The position numbers and the translations under genes are program-made. Positions 43,071 to 52,123 of a stretch of 64,000 nt of DNA are shown here, one piece after another. The notes beneath the pieces are model-generated. The model had not been told where the DNA came from. It saw only the letters and a program-made list of their open reading frames with translations, and did no database searches. The DNA comes from Clostridia bacterium. Lineage in GTDB: Bacteria; Bacillota; Clostridia; Christensenellales; Borkfalkiaceae. The DNA is taken from assembly GCA_017457225.1 (NCBI GenBank), contig JAFTHW010000013.1, positions 62,001-126,000 of the forward strand, read 5' to 3'. How positions within the stretch are numbered: position 1 is the stretch's first letter; the number at the start of each line of letters is the position of its first letter.

Positions 43071-46000
43071 TTATTCTACCGTACCCGCGCCGAGCTTGCT
43101 TTCCACTTCCGCAAGCTTGACGGAAACGATCTTCGATACGCCCTTTTCCTGCATTGTTACGCCAAACAGCGTATCCGCCTGATTCATCGTAGGCTTTCTG
43201 TGCGTGATGACGATGAACTGCGTTTCTTCCGCGAACTTCTTCAAATACGAAGCGAATCTGTCTACGTTCGCGTCGTCGAGCGCCGCTTCGATCTCGTCCA
43301 AAATACAGAAAGGCATCGGGTGGGATTTCAAAATCGCGAACAGGATCGCGATCGCTGTCAGAGCGCGTTCGCCGCCCGAAAGCAGAGAGATCTTGGTCAG
43401 TTTCTTTCCCGGAGGACAAGCGACAATCTCCACACCCGCCGCCAAGGGATCTTCGCCCTCGACGTAGTCGATCTGCAATTCCGCTTTGCCGCCGCCGAAG
43501 AGTTCTTTGAACGTGACTTTGAAATTCTCGTTGATCTGCTCGAAGCCTTCGTTGAAGATTCGGAGCATCTCGCCGCGGATCTCGTCAAGCGCCGTTTGTA
43601 AATCTTCGATCGCTTTTTGCAAGTCGTCGCGCTGGGTGATCATCTCTTGACAATGCGTTTGCTCGTATTCGTACTCTTCCACCGCATTGGGGTTCACGGG
43701 ACCGAGCGAGGTAATCTTCCGCTTCAATACCGTAATAAGCGTTGCCGCTTCGTTGACGTCGAACTCCTCTTTCCGAAGCGCAAGACAGTCGTTATAATCC
43801 ATTTGGTACGCTTCTTCTACGCGCTGGCGCATATTTTCGAGGTTGGTGTCGATCTTACTGATCTCCAATTCGCATTTATAACGCTTGTCCGAGTTCTTCG
43901 TGAGCGTTTCCTGCAAAGAGGTTTTTTGCTCTTCCAAGGAGATTTGCGTGGAGTTGATCTCTTCCTTTTCCTTGGCGATTTTCGCGATCTCGTCTTCGAT
44001 CGCTTTGACCGCCGCTTTCTCTTCTTCGGTGAGCTCTTTTTCCTGCGCTTCCGATTCGAGAGCGTTGAGGCGGGTCTGGGTTTCCGTCTTTTCGTACTCC
44101 ATATCCAGACTGCGTTTGACAAGCTCTTCTTTCTCCGCTTTCAAACGCTCTACCGTGTCCTTTTGCTGTTCGATGGCGGACGTTAAAGAGGTGTATTCGA
44201 GCTCTAAATTTCTGAGCGTTGCGCTCTTTTCCGCGCGTTCTTCTTTGAAACGGTCGCATTGGCTGCGCTGGGCGGAGAGTTCCGCTTCCGCCGCTTGGCG
44301 ACGGGAACTGATTTGTTCTTCGCTCAAAGACGAGTTCGCTTCTTCCGATTCGAGAAGTTTCAGTTTTTGCTTCATTTCCGAAAGGGCAGTGGAATACGTT
44401 TCTACGTCCTCTTCCGCTTCTGCAATCTGCGTGACGAGCGCGCTTTCGCGTTGGGTCAGCGCCGCGATCTCGCCTGCCGCGCCCTGGTATTTTTCACGGA
44501 GCGCGTCCACCGCTTCTTCCGCTTCCCGCTTCGCGCGTTCGCTTTCCGCGATTGCCGTTTTTAATTTTTCGATATATTTTTGCTTGCGGGCGATATTTTC
44601 CTTACATTCCTGAATTCTACGCTCGGTGGAAAGGAAAGAGCCCGAGTCCTTACGGCGACTACCGCCCGTCATCGAACCGCCCGTTGCGATCGTGTCGCCG
44701 CCTAACGTGACGATCTTGAAAAGGTTGCCGTACTTTTTCGCGATCGTCGTTGCGTTCGCGATGTTGTCGCAGATCAACGTGTTGCCGAGCAAGTTGCTCA
44801 CGACGTTGTAGTAATAATCGTCGTAGCGGACGAGCTCCGTCGCAAGCCCCATCGCGCCGCGTTCGTCTAGCGCGCGACGAATTTCCCGAGAATCGGGACG
44901 GGGGCGCATATTCGATACGGGCAGGAACGTAACGATACCGCCGTTCGTGCGCTTTAAATACTCAATCAAATACCGCGCGTCGTCTGCCGTAGGCGTAACG
45001 ACGTTCTGCATTGCGCCGCCAATCGCCGTTTCGATCGCCGTTTCGTATTTTTGGTCGGTGGAGACGATGTCCGCGAGCGCGCCGTGTAAATGCTTGGAGA
45101 CGTCGGGGTTGGTCTTTGCCACCGATAACAGTCTGCGGACGGATTCTTTATACCCGTCGAAGCGGTTTTTCAGACTGATATACATTTCTAAATTTTCTTT
45201 TAAAGAGGCAATCTGGCCGTTCGCGTTGAATAACTCCTGATTGAAATCGTTCACAGTGAGCTGCATTTCACGCGCTTCTTCTTGCTTTTCCTCAAAATCA
45301 CGCATCCCCGTAGAAGACAGGTCTTTGAGAGTCTTTAAATCCTTGCGGACGGAGATGAGTTCATCGGACAAACGCTCCTTTCTGTCCTCGGATTTTTTGA
45401 GCGCGAGGGTGAGCTCCTCGATCTTGTCCTTGGTCGCTTCCATTCGCGCCGTCAAAGTACCTAAGTTCTTTTTGAGCTCAGATAAGTCGTCCGCGGACGA
45501 AAGCTGACTGATGCGTTGTTCGTCCGAAAGTTTTTCAAAGACTTCGATCTTTTTGTCCAGCGCCGATACCGCCGAGCGGAGGATCTCCGTTTGCGTTTCT
45601 ACTTCGGAAAGGCGTTTTACGTCGTCCTTGTTCTTGCGCTCGGTCAACGCGATCTCGTCGTCGATTTCGCCGATACGCTCTTTCGCAGCCGCAAGCGCTT
45701 CTACCGCCGCTTCGATCTGGGAACGGTAGGTCTTGATACGCTCCCGCGCCAATTTCAATTCGCCGTCTTTTCTCTCGTTACCGACCGACAGCTCTACGCG
45801 GCGGTCGTTGAGCTGGCTTAACTTTTCGTCCGCTACGTTGATCTTGTCACGGTTTTCATCCAGACGACGGTTGATAAGCTCGATTTGCGTGTTAAGATCA
45901 ATAATCTTATCCGAAATCGCCGCGATGTCTTTCTTGAATTTATTCTTCTCGCCCTCCGCGTTCTCGTAACGGTAAATGTACGTGTTCGCTTCGTTGACTT

Positions 46001-46667
46001 TTAAAGAATTTGAATACTCGTTGTACTCTTTCGCCGCCGCCGCTTGTTTGCTCAAAGGGCCTAAGTGACGCTCCGCCTCTTCGATACGCTGACGGTAAAT
46101 GTACAGGTTCGCGTTGGAGTCTGCGATCTTGCGCTCGATTTCCTGCTTGCGGGATTTGAATACCATAAGCCCCGTCGCTTCTTCAAAAATAAGACGGCGG
46201 TCTTCGGGTTTCGCGTTCATAATTTGTTCGACTTTGCCCTGACCGATGATGGAGTAGCCCTCTTTACCCAAGCCGATGCTGTGGAAAAGCGCTACAATGT
46301 CTTTTAAACGGCTGTTTTGGTTGTTGATGAGATACTTACTCTCGCCCGTGCGGTACAGGCGGCGCGTAACCGATACGTCCGTCGTGTCGATGGTGAAGAT
46401 ACGGTTCGTGTTGTCGAAAACAAGCGTGACTTCGCAGAAGGTATGCTCCTTACGGTTCACCGTTCCGCCGAAAATGACGTCTTGCATATTCGAGCCGCGA
46501 AGCGTCTTTGCGGACTGCTCCCCAAGAACCCAACGGACTGCGTCCGCTACGTTACTCTTTCCGCAACCGTTCGGACCTACGATACACGTTACGCCGTCGT
46601 CAAACCGTATCGTCGTTTTGTCGGCAAAGGATTTGAAACCGACCAGATGTATTTCTTTTAAATCCAA
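43071..46667 (-). CDS. smc: chromosome segregation protein SMC
   Basis: 1,198-residue condensin ATPase that compacts and segregates the chromosome with ScpA and ScpB. The N-terminal head has Walker A GPNGCGKSN (31-39) and Q-loop GLGKEGYSIIGQGKVEQI. Long heptad-rich coiled coils run from about 165 to 490 and about 690 to 1030, flanking a hinge (about 500-680, with HGALADIVSTDQKYETAIETA-type sequence and a conserved Gly-rich GGDTIATGGSMTGGS). The C-terminal head has the signature LLSGGERALTAIAI, Walker B FCILDEIEAALD and the H-loop region. Length and domain order are complete. It lies 36 bp after rnc, as in Bacillus. Confidence 0.97.
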   Translation of the reverse strand: MDLKEIHLVGFKSFADKTTIRFDDGVTCIVGPNGCGKSNVADAVRWVLGEQSAKTLRGSNMQDVIFGGTVNRKEHTFCEVTLVFDNTNRIFTIDTTDVSVTRRLYRTGESKYLINNQNSRLKDIVALFHSIGLGKEGYSIIGQGKVEQIMNAKPEDRRLIFEEATGLMVFKSRKQEIERKIADSNANLYIYRQRIEEAERHLGPLSKQAAAAKEYNEYSNSLKVNEANTYIYRYENAEGEKNKFKKDIAAISDKIIDLNTQIELINRRLDENRDKINVADEKLSQLNDRRVELSVGNERKDGELKLARERIKTYRSQIEAAVEALAAAKERIGEIDDEIALTERKNKDDVKRLSEVETQTEILRSAVSALDKKIEVFEKLSDEQRISQLSSADDLSELKKNLGTLTARMEATKDKIEELTLALKKSEDRKERLSDELISVRKDLKTLKDLSSTGMRDFEEKQEEAREMQLTVNDFNQELFNANGQIASLKENLEMYISLKNRFDGYKESVRRLLSVAKTNPDVSKHLHGALADIVSTDQKYETAIETAIGGAMQNVVTPTADDARYLIEYLKRTNGGIVTFLPVSNMRPRPDSREIRRALDERGAMGLATELVRYDDYYYNVVSNLLGNTLICDNIANATTIAKKYGNLFKIVTLGGDTIATGGSMTGGSRRKDSGSFLSTERRIQECKENIARKQKYIEKLKTAIAESERAKREAEEAVDALREKYQGAAGEIAALTQRESALVTQIAEAEEDVETYSTALSEMKQKLKLLESEEANSSLSEEQISSRRQAAEAELSAQRSQCDRFKEERAEKSATLRNLELEYTSLTSAIEQQKDTVERLKAEKEELVKRSLDMEYEKTETQTRLNALESEAQEKELTEEEKAAVKAIEDEIAKIAKEKEEINSTQISLEEQKTSLQETLTKNSDKRYKCELEISKIDTNLENMRQRVEEAYQMDYNDCLALRKEEFDVNEAATLITVLKRKITSLGPVNPNAVEEYEYEQTHCQEMITQRDDLQKAIEDLQTALDEIRGEMLRIFNEGFEQINENFKVTFKELFGGGKAELQIDYVEGEDPLAAGVEIVACPPGKKLTKISLLSGGERALTAIAILFAILKSHPMPFCILDEIEAALDDANVDRFASYLKKFAEETQFIVITHRKPTMNQADTLFGVTMQEKGVSKIVSVKLAEVESKLGAGTVE

Positions 46668-46703
46668 TATGTACTCCTTTGATATGTTTCGTATATCTCT
46701 CGT

Positions 46704-47363
46704 TTATTTTTCTCGTTTTGTAAAGATCGCAAGCAACTTTTCCGCCGCCGCTTGCTCAGCGAGCTTTTTGCTCTTGCCCTCGCCTATGGCTTGTTTGTTT
46801 CTCGCGCTCGCTTCGCATACGAAGAGAGGCTCGTTGTCCTTGCCAAGCTTCTTACACTCGTACACGGGTAGGGGCTCGCCGCGTTTTTGTAGGTATTCCT
46901 GTAAAGCGCCTTTGAAGTTTTCCTCTTCGTCTACGCCCCGAAGCGGCGCGTTGTCCAATACGAATTTTTGAGCCGCTTGATACCCGCCGTCTAAATAGAT
47001 CGCCGCCGTTACCGTTTCAAACAGGCTCGATATCGTCTTCTTGCCAATATTCGCTCTACCGCCTTCGATCAATAGATAGTCCTTGATCTCTAGCTTTTCC
47101 ACCGCCCATAACAGCGCTTCTTCACAGACGATTTCCTGACGCTCCCGCGTGAGTTTCCCCTCGTCCGCCCTTACGTCGTCTTTGTATTGCCACTCGGTTA
47201 CAATCAGTTGTAACACGGAATCGCCCAAATATTCCATTCGCTCGTTGTCTTTTCCGCCGTGCGCGTTCGCGTACGAGGAGTGCGTAAACGCTTCCTTTAG
47301 TAACCGCTTGTCCGAAAAGACATAGCCGAGCTTTTTCTCGATTGTTTTATAAGGGAATGACAT
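46704..47363 (-). CDS. rnc: ribonuclease III
   Basis: Double-strand-specific endoribonuclease for rRNA processing and mRNA decay. The 219 residues contain the signature NERMEYLGDSVLQL (40-53) with the catalytic acidic residues, a second acidic site in LFETVTAAIYLDGGYQ, and a C-terminal dsRNA-binding domain (about 150-217) ending in GEGKSKKLAEQAAAEKLL. It overlaps the last base of the plsX stop and precedes smc, the conserved plsX-rnc-smc order. The acpP and fab genes often found between plsX and rnc are absent. Confidence 0.96.
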   Translation of the reverse strand: MSFPYKTIEKKLGYVFSDKRLLKEAFTHSSYANAHGGKDNERMEYLGDSVLQLIVTEWQYKDDVRADEGKLTRERQEIVCEEALLWAVEKLEIKDYLLIEGGRANIGKKTISSLFETVTAAIYLDGGYQAAQKFVLDNAPLRGVDEEENFKGALQEYLQKRGEPLPVYECKKLGKDNEPLFVCEASARNKQAIGEGKSKKLAEQAAAEKLLAIFTKREK

Positions 47364-48409
47364 TACGCTTCCGCCTTGTCTTGCGCCGCTTTTTCCGCTT
47401 CTTTCGCATTGACTGCGTCCAACATCGCGCCCATTTTACCGATCATATCGCCGCGAACTGCTTCCGCCGCTTGCTGAATATAGACCGCAAAACCCCTTGC
47501 TTTGGAGTTGCCGTGTCCTTTGACTACCGTTTTGTTCAAACCGAGGAACATCGCGCCGCCTGCGGTTTCGTAGTCCAACGATTTTTTAATATTCTTCAAA
47601 ACTTTGCCGCATACGAGCGCTTTGAGTTTGGTAAACAGATTCCGCTTGAATTCTCTCTTCAAAATCGCGCCGACCGCTTTGCCACAGCCCTCGACCGATT
47701 TCATAGCGATATTGCCCGTGAAACCGTCGGATACGATTACGTCCGCTTCGCCGTACATCAATTCTCTGCCCTCGACGTTGCCTATGTAATTGATACAATC
47801 CGTTTCCTTTAACAAAACGTTCGATTCCTGCTGCAAAAGCAAACCTTTATGGTCTTCCGTGCCGTTGTTCAAAAGCCCGACTTTCGGGTTTTCAATCCCG
47901 TAAACCGCCTGCGCGTACGCCGTTGCCATAACCGCGAAATGCACGAGGTTGACGCTCTTACATTCCAAGTTCGCGCCGCAGTCGCAAAGGAACGTCTTGC
48001 CCCCCTTGTAGTTGGGGATCGCAGGGCAGAGCGCCGGACGGGATACGCCTTTTCTTCTACCCAAAATCAGTACGCCTGCCGTCAATACCGCGCCCGTAGA
48101 GCCGGAAGATACCAAGCCGTCCGCTTTGTCTTCTTTGAGCAAGCGGAACGCTACGACTGTGGAGGAATCCTTTTTCGTCTTGACCGCTTTCGTGGGAACT
48201 TCTTCCATTCCGATCACTTCGGTCGTATGGACGATCTCCAAACGGCTCGCATCATACGAGTACTGCGAAAGCTCCGTTTTGAGCTGCGTTTCGTCGCCGA
48301 CGAGGATCAGATACAGATCCTTGTCCTTGTTCAACGCTTCCACCGAGCCCTTTACCTGTTCTTGGGGAGCGAAATCCCCGCCCATTGCGTCGATTACGAT
48401 TTTCGTCAT
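47363..48409 (-). CDS. plsX: phosphate acyltransferase PlsX
   Basis: Converts acyl-ACP and phosphate to acyl-phosphate, the donor for the first step of phosphatidic acid synthesis (PlsX-PlsY pathway). The 348 residues begin KIVIDAMGGDFAP, the diagnostic PlsX N-terminus, followed by DSSTVVAFRLLKEDKADGLVSSGSTGAVL and LLNNGTEDHKG, typical of the phosphotransacetylase-like fold. The peripheral membrane location is known for the family. It lies 21 bp after asnS and touches rnc, within the long operon. Confidence 0.95.
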   Translation of the reverse strand: MTKIVIDAMGGDFAPQEQVKGSVEALNKDKDLYLILVGDETQLKTELSQYSYDASRLEIVHTTEVIGMEEVPTKAVKTKKDSSTVVAFRLLKEDKADGLVSSGSTGAVLTAGVLILGRRKGVSRPALCPAIPNYKGGKTFLCDCGANLECKSVNLVHFAVMATAYAQAVYGIENPKVGLLNNGTEDHKGLLLQQESNVLLKETDCINYIGNVEGRELMYGEADVIVSDGFTGNIAMKSVEGCGKAVGAILKREFKRNLFTKLKALVCGKVLKNIKKSLDYETAGGAMFLGLNKTVVKGHGNSKARGFAVYIQQAAEAVRGDMIGKMGAMLDAVNAKEAEKAAQDKAEA

Positions 48410-48430
48410 CTTCTTTCTCCTGTCGTAAAA

Positions 48431-49828
48431 TCAATACTCCAAATTGGAAACCGTACGGGGGAACGGGATCACGTCGCGAATGTTTGCAATACCCGTCAGG
48501 TACATTACCATACGTTCAAAGCCCAACCCGAAACCGCTGTGCGTCGTGCCGCCGTATCTTCTCAAATCCAAATACCACGAATAGTCTTCGGGATTCATAC
48601 CCAGCTCTCGAATGCGCGCAACGAGCTTGTCATAGTCGTCCTCTCTTTGCGAGCCGCCGACGAGCTCCCCGATGCCCGGAACGAGCAAGTCCGCCGCCGC
48701 CACCGTTTTATTATCGGGATTGAGCTTCATATAGAACGCCTTGATCTCTTTCGGATAATCGGTGAGGAATACGGGTTTTTTGAAAACCGTTTCGGTGATA
48801 AATCTTTCGTGTTCGCTCTGCAAATCTTTGCCCCAGAAAATATTTTTATCGTCGAATTTGTCCGCGTTTTCTTTCAGAATCTCGATCGCTTCGGTGTACG
48901 TCAAGCGAACGAAGTCGTTGTCGACAACGTTTTGCAATCTTTCCAAAAGTCCTTTGTCTACGAATTGGTTCAAAAAGTTCAGCTCGTCTTTGCACGTTTC
49001 GGATACGTAACGAATGACGTACTTGACCATCGCTTCCGCTACGTCCATATCACCCTGCAGATCGCAGAATGCCATTTCCGGCTCGATCATCCAGAACTCC
49101 GCCGCGTGACGCGCCGTGTTGGAGTGCTCCGCGCGGAAAGTAGGTCCAAACGTATAGACGTTGCCGAACGCCATTGCGTACGTTTCCGCGTTCAGCTGTC
49201 CCGACACGGTGAGCGCCGCTTTCTTGCCAAAGAAGTCCTCTTTATAATCCACTTTCTTACCCTTAGCCACTTCGTCCAAATCCAACGTCGTTACCTGGAA
49301 CATCGCGCCTGCGCCCTCGCAGTCGCTACCCGTGATGATGGGCGTATGCACGTAGACAAACCCTCTGTCGTTGAAGAATTTGTGAATGGCGATCGCCGCT
49401 TCGCTGCGAATGCGGAACGCCGCGCCAAACAGATTGGTTCTCGGACGCAAATACGCGATCTCACGCAAAAATTCTACCGAGTGGCGTTTTTTCTGCAAAG
49501 GATAGTCGGGAGTGGATTCCCCCTCTACCGCGATCTTCGTCGCTTTGATCTCGTAGGGTTGCTTGTTTTCGGGAGTCAGTACGACTACCCCTTCCACGAT
49601 CAGCGCGCAACCGACGTTGCCGTGCGCGATCTCGTCGTAATTGTTTAAATTTTCTCTCTCGAATACGATCTGCGTATTCTTAAAGCAGCTGCCGTCGTTG
49701 AGCTCGATAAACCCAAACGCTTTGGAGTCGCGAATGGTCTTCGCCCAACCTGCAACCGTGACGGTTTTGCCGCCGTATGCGGAGAGGTTTTCATTGAGTT
49801 TTTTGAGTTGGAGTCTTTCCATCGTCAA
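48431..49828 (-). CDS. asnS: asparaginyl-tRNA synthetase
   Basis: Class IIb aminoacyl-tRNA synthetase charging tRNA-Asn. The 465 residues have an N-terminal OB-fold anticodon-binding domain (about 15-105, [21 protein letters not shown]). Class II motif 2 appears around [22 protein letters not shown] and motif 3 as [15 protein letters not shown] (432-446). The PEM and [10 protein letters not shown] patterns favour AsnRS over AspRS, which also has a GAD insert not seen here. It is the first gene of the housekeeping operon. Its leader contains a MITE-like element between promoter and start codon, and the start codon has only a modest ribosome site (CAGGTTGACG). Confidence 0.95.
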   Translation of the reverse strand: MTMERLQLKKLNENLSAYGGKTVTVAGWAKTIRDSKAFGFIELNDGSCFKNTQIVFERENLNNYDEIAHGNVGCALIVEGVVVLTPENKQPYEIKATKIAVEGESTPDYPLQKKRHSVEFLREIAYLRPRTNLFGAAFRIRSEAAIAIHKFFNDRGFVYVHTPIITGSDCEGAGAMFQVTTLDLDEVAKGKKVDYKEDFFGKKAALTVSGQLNAETYAMAFGNVYTFGPTFRAEHSNTARHAAEFWMIEPEMAFCDLQGDMDVAEAMVKYVIRYVSETCKDELNFLNQFVDKGLLERLQNVVDNDFVRLTYTEAIEILKENADKFDDKNIFWGKDLQSEHERFITETVFKKPVFLTDYPKEIKAFYMKLNPDNKTVAAADLLVPGIGELVGGSQREDDYDKLVARIRELGMNPEDYSWYLDLRRYGGTTHSGFGLGFERMVMYLTGIANIRDVIPFPRTVSNLEY

Positions 49829-49891
49829 CCTGCCTTTGTGCTTGGAAAAAGCGAAAGATTTAAAAAAGAGCTTTTTCCGTTTTTTTCTTTA

Positions 49892-49978
49892 GGCTGTGTC
49901 ACAACACAAGACGGATTCGCAAACGCCCTTGCGTTTGTGTTCTTCCGTCAACAATCAGTCGAGAGTTGCAATATAGCC
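49892..49978. mobile_element. short MITE-like element in the asnS leader (87 bp)
   Basis: The left end GGCTGTGTCACAACA (49892-49906) matches the TIR of the 185-bp element at 33909 with one difference in 15. Shared internal segments include GCAAAC, TTTGTGT/TTTGTGA and AATCAGTCGAG. The right end (49964-49978) is a degraded TIR. Relative to the other copy, about 100 internal bases are missing. It has no coding capacity and occupies most of the asnS 5' leader; the rest of 49829-50028 is the promoter and an A/T-rich stretch. Confidence 0.6.
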
Positions 49979-49987
49979 TTTATTTAT

Positions 49988-50016
49988 TATAACATTTTTT
50001 TAAAAAAAACACAAGC
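49988..50016 (-). promoter_or_regulatory. promoter of the asnS-to-yraN operon
   Basis: Minus-strand TTGTGT (50011-50016), 17-bp spacer and TATAAT (49988-49993). The expected transcript start (around 49980) falls at the edge of the MITE-like element, and the start codon of asnS is about 150 nt further on. Confidence 0.6.
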
Positions 50017-50028
50017 GTTGGAGGGTAT

Positions 50029-50817
50029 TTAATTTGTCATATCCCCGATTTTTTTGACGATTATCCCTTGTGTGGGACGGTATTCGTCTACGCGTAAACG
50101 CTTTCGGGAAAGCAGTTGCTCTCCCCTATACCGCTCCAGATACGCTTCGCTTTTCAGTCCGTTCCGCTCTTCTCGCAAAACCTCCTCTCTTTCTCCGTCT
50201 TTGACGATGGGCTTCGGAGGAGGAATTTCCCCGAGCGTATGCGAAGTGATCTCGTACCTGTCCCCCACGTTTTTGCCATAGAACGTCACCCGAATGCCGC
50301 CGCCTTGTACGGAGGCGGAAAGATGGATCGCAAAAGGGTACGGATTGAGGAATTTCAAATCGCTACCCGACGATACCATCGCATCGCGCGAGGGCGGTAC
50401 GTAACCGACCAGAAGGCTGTGGGGATGATATTCCGTTACGCTCAATCCCGCTTTGAGCGCTGCGTTATAAAGGGTCGTACTTACCTGACAAACGCCGCCG
50501 CCCACCCCCGAAACGTACTGTCCGTCCACGATGATCTTCGCCTGTTTGTATCCCGCTTCTTCCGTGCGTTTCCCGACCGTTTGGTTGAACGAGAACTCTC
50601 CGTAGGCTTGAATGGTAACTCCGTCGATGAGTTCCGCCGCAATCGCAATATTCGCGCTACGGTTATAATCGGACTCGTTGAAATACGTCGTATAGGAAGT
50701 CATCCTCTCCCAACCGAACGGATTCCCCTGCGCTGCCACACGAAGAGAAAGCGGAAAAAAGTTCCAAAAAAGGACGCCCGTCAAAAGGAGCGTCCATAGC
50801 GTACGTTTAAAACCCAT
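50029..50817 (-). CDS. VanW-family exported protein
   Basis: 262-residue protein with an N-terminal signal or anchor helix (about 5-28), so extracytoplasmic. The VanW domain is recognised by ANIAIAAELIDGVTIQAYGEFSFNQTVGKRTEEAGY and YVSGVGGGVCQVSTTLYNAALKAGLSVTEYHPHS, the latter containing the invariant GGGVCQVSTTL. A C-terminal strand-rich segment follows. VanW occurs in some vancomycin-resistance clusters, but most family members are chromosomal and of unknown function in the cell envelope, so no resistance role is implied. It lies 86 bp after recF. The start codon is part of an 8-bp inverted repeat with an upstream arm at 50873-50880. Confidence 0.82.
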   Translation of the reverse strand: MGFKRTLWTLLLTGVLFWNFFPLSLRVAAQGNPFGWERMTSYTTYFNESDYNRSANIAIAAELIDGVTIQAYGEFSFNQTVGKRTEEAGYKQAKIIVDGQYVSGVGGGVCQVSTTLYNAALKAGLSVTEYHPHSLLVGYVPPSRDAMVSSGSDLKFLNPYPFAIHLSASVQGGGIRVTFYGKNVGDRYEITSHTLGEIPPPKPIVKDGEREEVLREERNGLKSEAYLERYRGEQLLSRKRLRVDEYRPTQGIIVKKIGDMTN

Positions 50818-50903
50818 ACTGTTACCTCTTTTATGTACTTCGTCGCGTACACGGGCAGGTCCTTTTCCCTTACAGTATGGCTTTTTCGGAACACGTTATT
50901 CTT

Positions 50904-51992
50904 CTACTTCGTCTTTATCCGTCCGTTTTCGATGCGGATCTTGTTGCAATCTTTTCCATAGAGCACTCTCTCGGCGTGCGTGCAGGTGAGTACTGTTTGC
51001 AAATCCTCGATACAGCCTAAAAGTTTTTTGCGACGAGGCAAGTCCAACTCGCTCATCACGTCGTCCAAAACGAGAATGGGGTTTTCCCCCGAAATATCCT
51101 TAAAGATCTTAACTTCCGCCAGCTTCAGCGCGAGCGCCGCCGTACGCGTTTGACCTTGCGAAGCGTACGCCTTGGCGTCTTTGCCCGAAATGAATACGTC
51201 CAGATCGTCGCGGTGGGGTCCGACCGTCGTGAAACCCAGCCGAAGATCTTTTTCGTAGTTCGCCGAAAGCCTTGCGGCAAGCGTTTTGGCGATCTCCTCT
51301 TCGTCGCCGCCGTATTTTCGGTCCGGTTTTACATCCAGTTCCTCGACTCCGTCCGTTAAAAACGAGTGAATCTCCCGCGCATACGGCGCGAGCTTGCTCA
51401 AAAATTCCACTCTCTTTTTAATGATCACCGCGGCGTACTTGCAAAGCTGTTCATCCCATACAGGCAACGTGTCGAGGACCAAGGAAACGTCGTGGTTTTT
51501 GAGGAGCGTGTTTCTCTGGTCGAGGATTTTATTATACCGCAGGAGCGCGGTGTAATACGCAGGCGAGGTTTGGGAAATGGAGATATTCATAAAGCGGCGG
51601 CGCTCGTCGGGACCGTCCTGAATGAGCCTCAGCTCCCCGGGGGAGAAAAACACGCTGTTGACGTGACCCATTAGGTCGGCGTTTTTAGCAATTTTGCTGC
51701 CGTTTACCCGTATCTCGCGTTTGTTTTCGTAGATGGTGGCTTCGATGGTGATCGCGCCGTAGCGGTTTTCCGCTTCCGCCGTGATTTTGGCGTACTCCGC
51801 TCCCATACGAATGAGTTGTTTGTCGTGACGGATCCGAAGGGACGCGCCCGTGCAGAGGTAAAAGACCGCCTCCGCGCAGTTGGTTTTGCCTTGCGCGTTC
51901 TTGCCGAAAAGGACGTTTAAGCCGTTCGAGAAGGTAAAACGTTCGTTTTCGTAGTTCCTGAAATTTTGAAGAAATAATTTTTTTATTTGCAT
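50904..51992 (-). CDS. recF: DNA replication and repair protein RecF
   Basis: SMC-like ATPase that loads RecA at single-strand gaps with RecO and RecR. The start is placed at ATG 51992, giving 362 residues beginning MQIKKLFLQNFRNYEN, the conserved RecF N-terminus; an in-frame TTG at 52013 would add seven unconserved residues. Walker A is GKNAQGKTN (30-38). The signature and Walker B region are visible as ASQGQTRTAALALKLAE and ILVLDDVMSELD. In most Firmicutes recF follows dnaN downstream of dnaA. Here it is divergent from dnaA with a 131-bp gap and no dnaN is present. Confidence 0.95.
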   Translation of the reverse strand: MQIKKLFLQNFRNYENERFTFSNGLNVLFGKNAQGKTNCAEAVFYLCTGASLRIRHDKQLIRMGAEYAKITAEAENRYGAITIEATIYENKREIRVNGSKIAKNADLMGHVNSVFFSPGELRLIQDGPDERRRFMNISISQTSPAYYTALLRYNKILDQRNTLLKNHDVSLVLDTLPVWDEQLCKYAAVIIKKRVEFLSKLAPYAREIHSFLTDGVEELDVKPDRKYGGDEEEIAKTLAARLSANYEKDLRLGFTTVGPHRDDLDVFISGKDAKAYASQGQTRTAALALKLAEVKIFKDISGENPILVLDDVMSELDLPRRKKLLGCIEDLQTVLTCTHAERVLYGKDCNKIRIENGRIKTK

Positions 51993-52046
51993 AATCCTCA
52001 AAAACTCCGTCAAAAATGCTTTCTTTTCCTCGCGTTTTGTATTATA

Positions 52047-52075
52047 ATTATATCAAATAATTTTCGAAAAGACAA
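52047..52075 (-). promoter_or_regulatory. recF promoter in the recF-dnaA intergenic region
   Basis: Minus-strand TTGTCT (52070-52075), 17-bp spacer and TATAAT (52047-52052). An overlapping plus-strand TATAAT (52043-52048) is a candidate -10 for dnaA, but its -35 is weak. The two promoters share sequence, so the divergent genes may compete or be co-regulated. Confidence 0.6.
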
Positions 52076-52123
52076 GTTTACGAGTACAGTTGGAAAAATA
52101 TTTTCAGGACGGGGAATAAAATT

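Noticed and set aside
49829..50028. T-box riboswitch in the asnS leader
   Set aside because: No T-box consensus or specifier-loop pattern is visible; the leader is mostly the MITE-like element.
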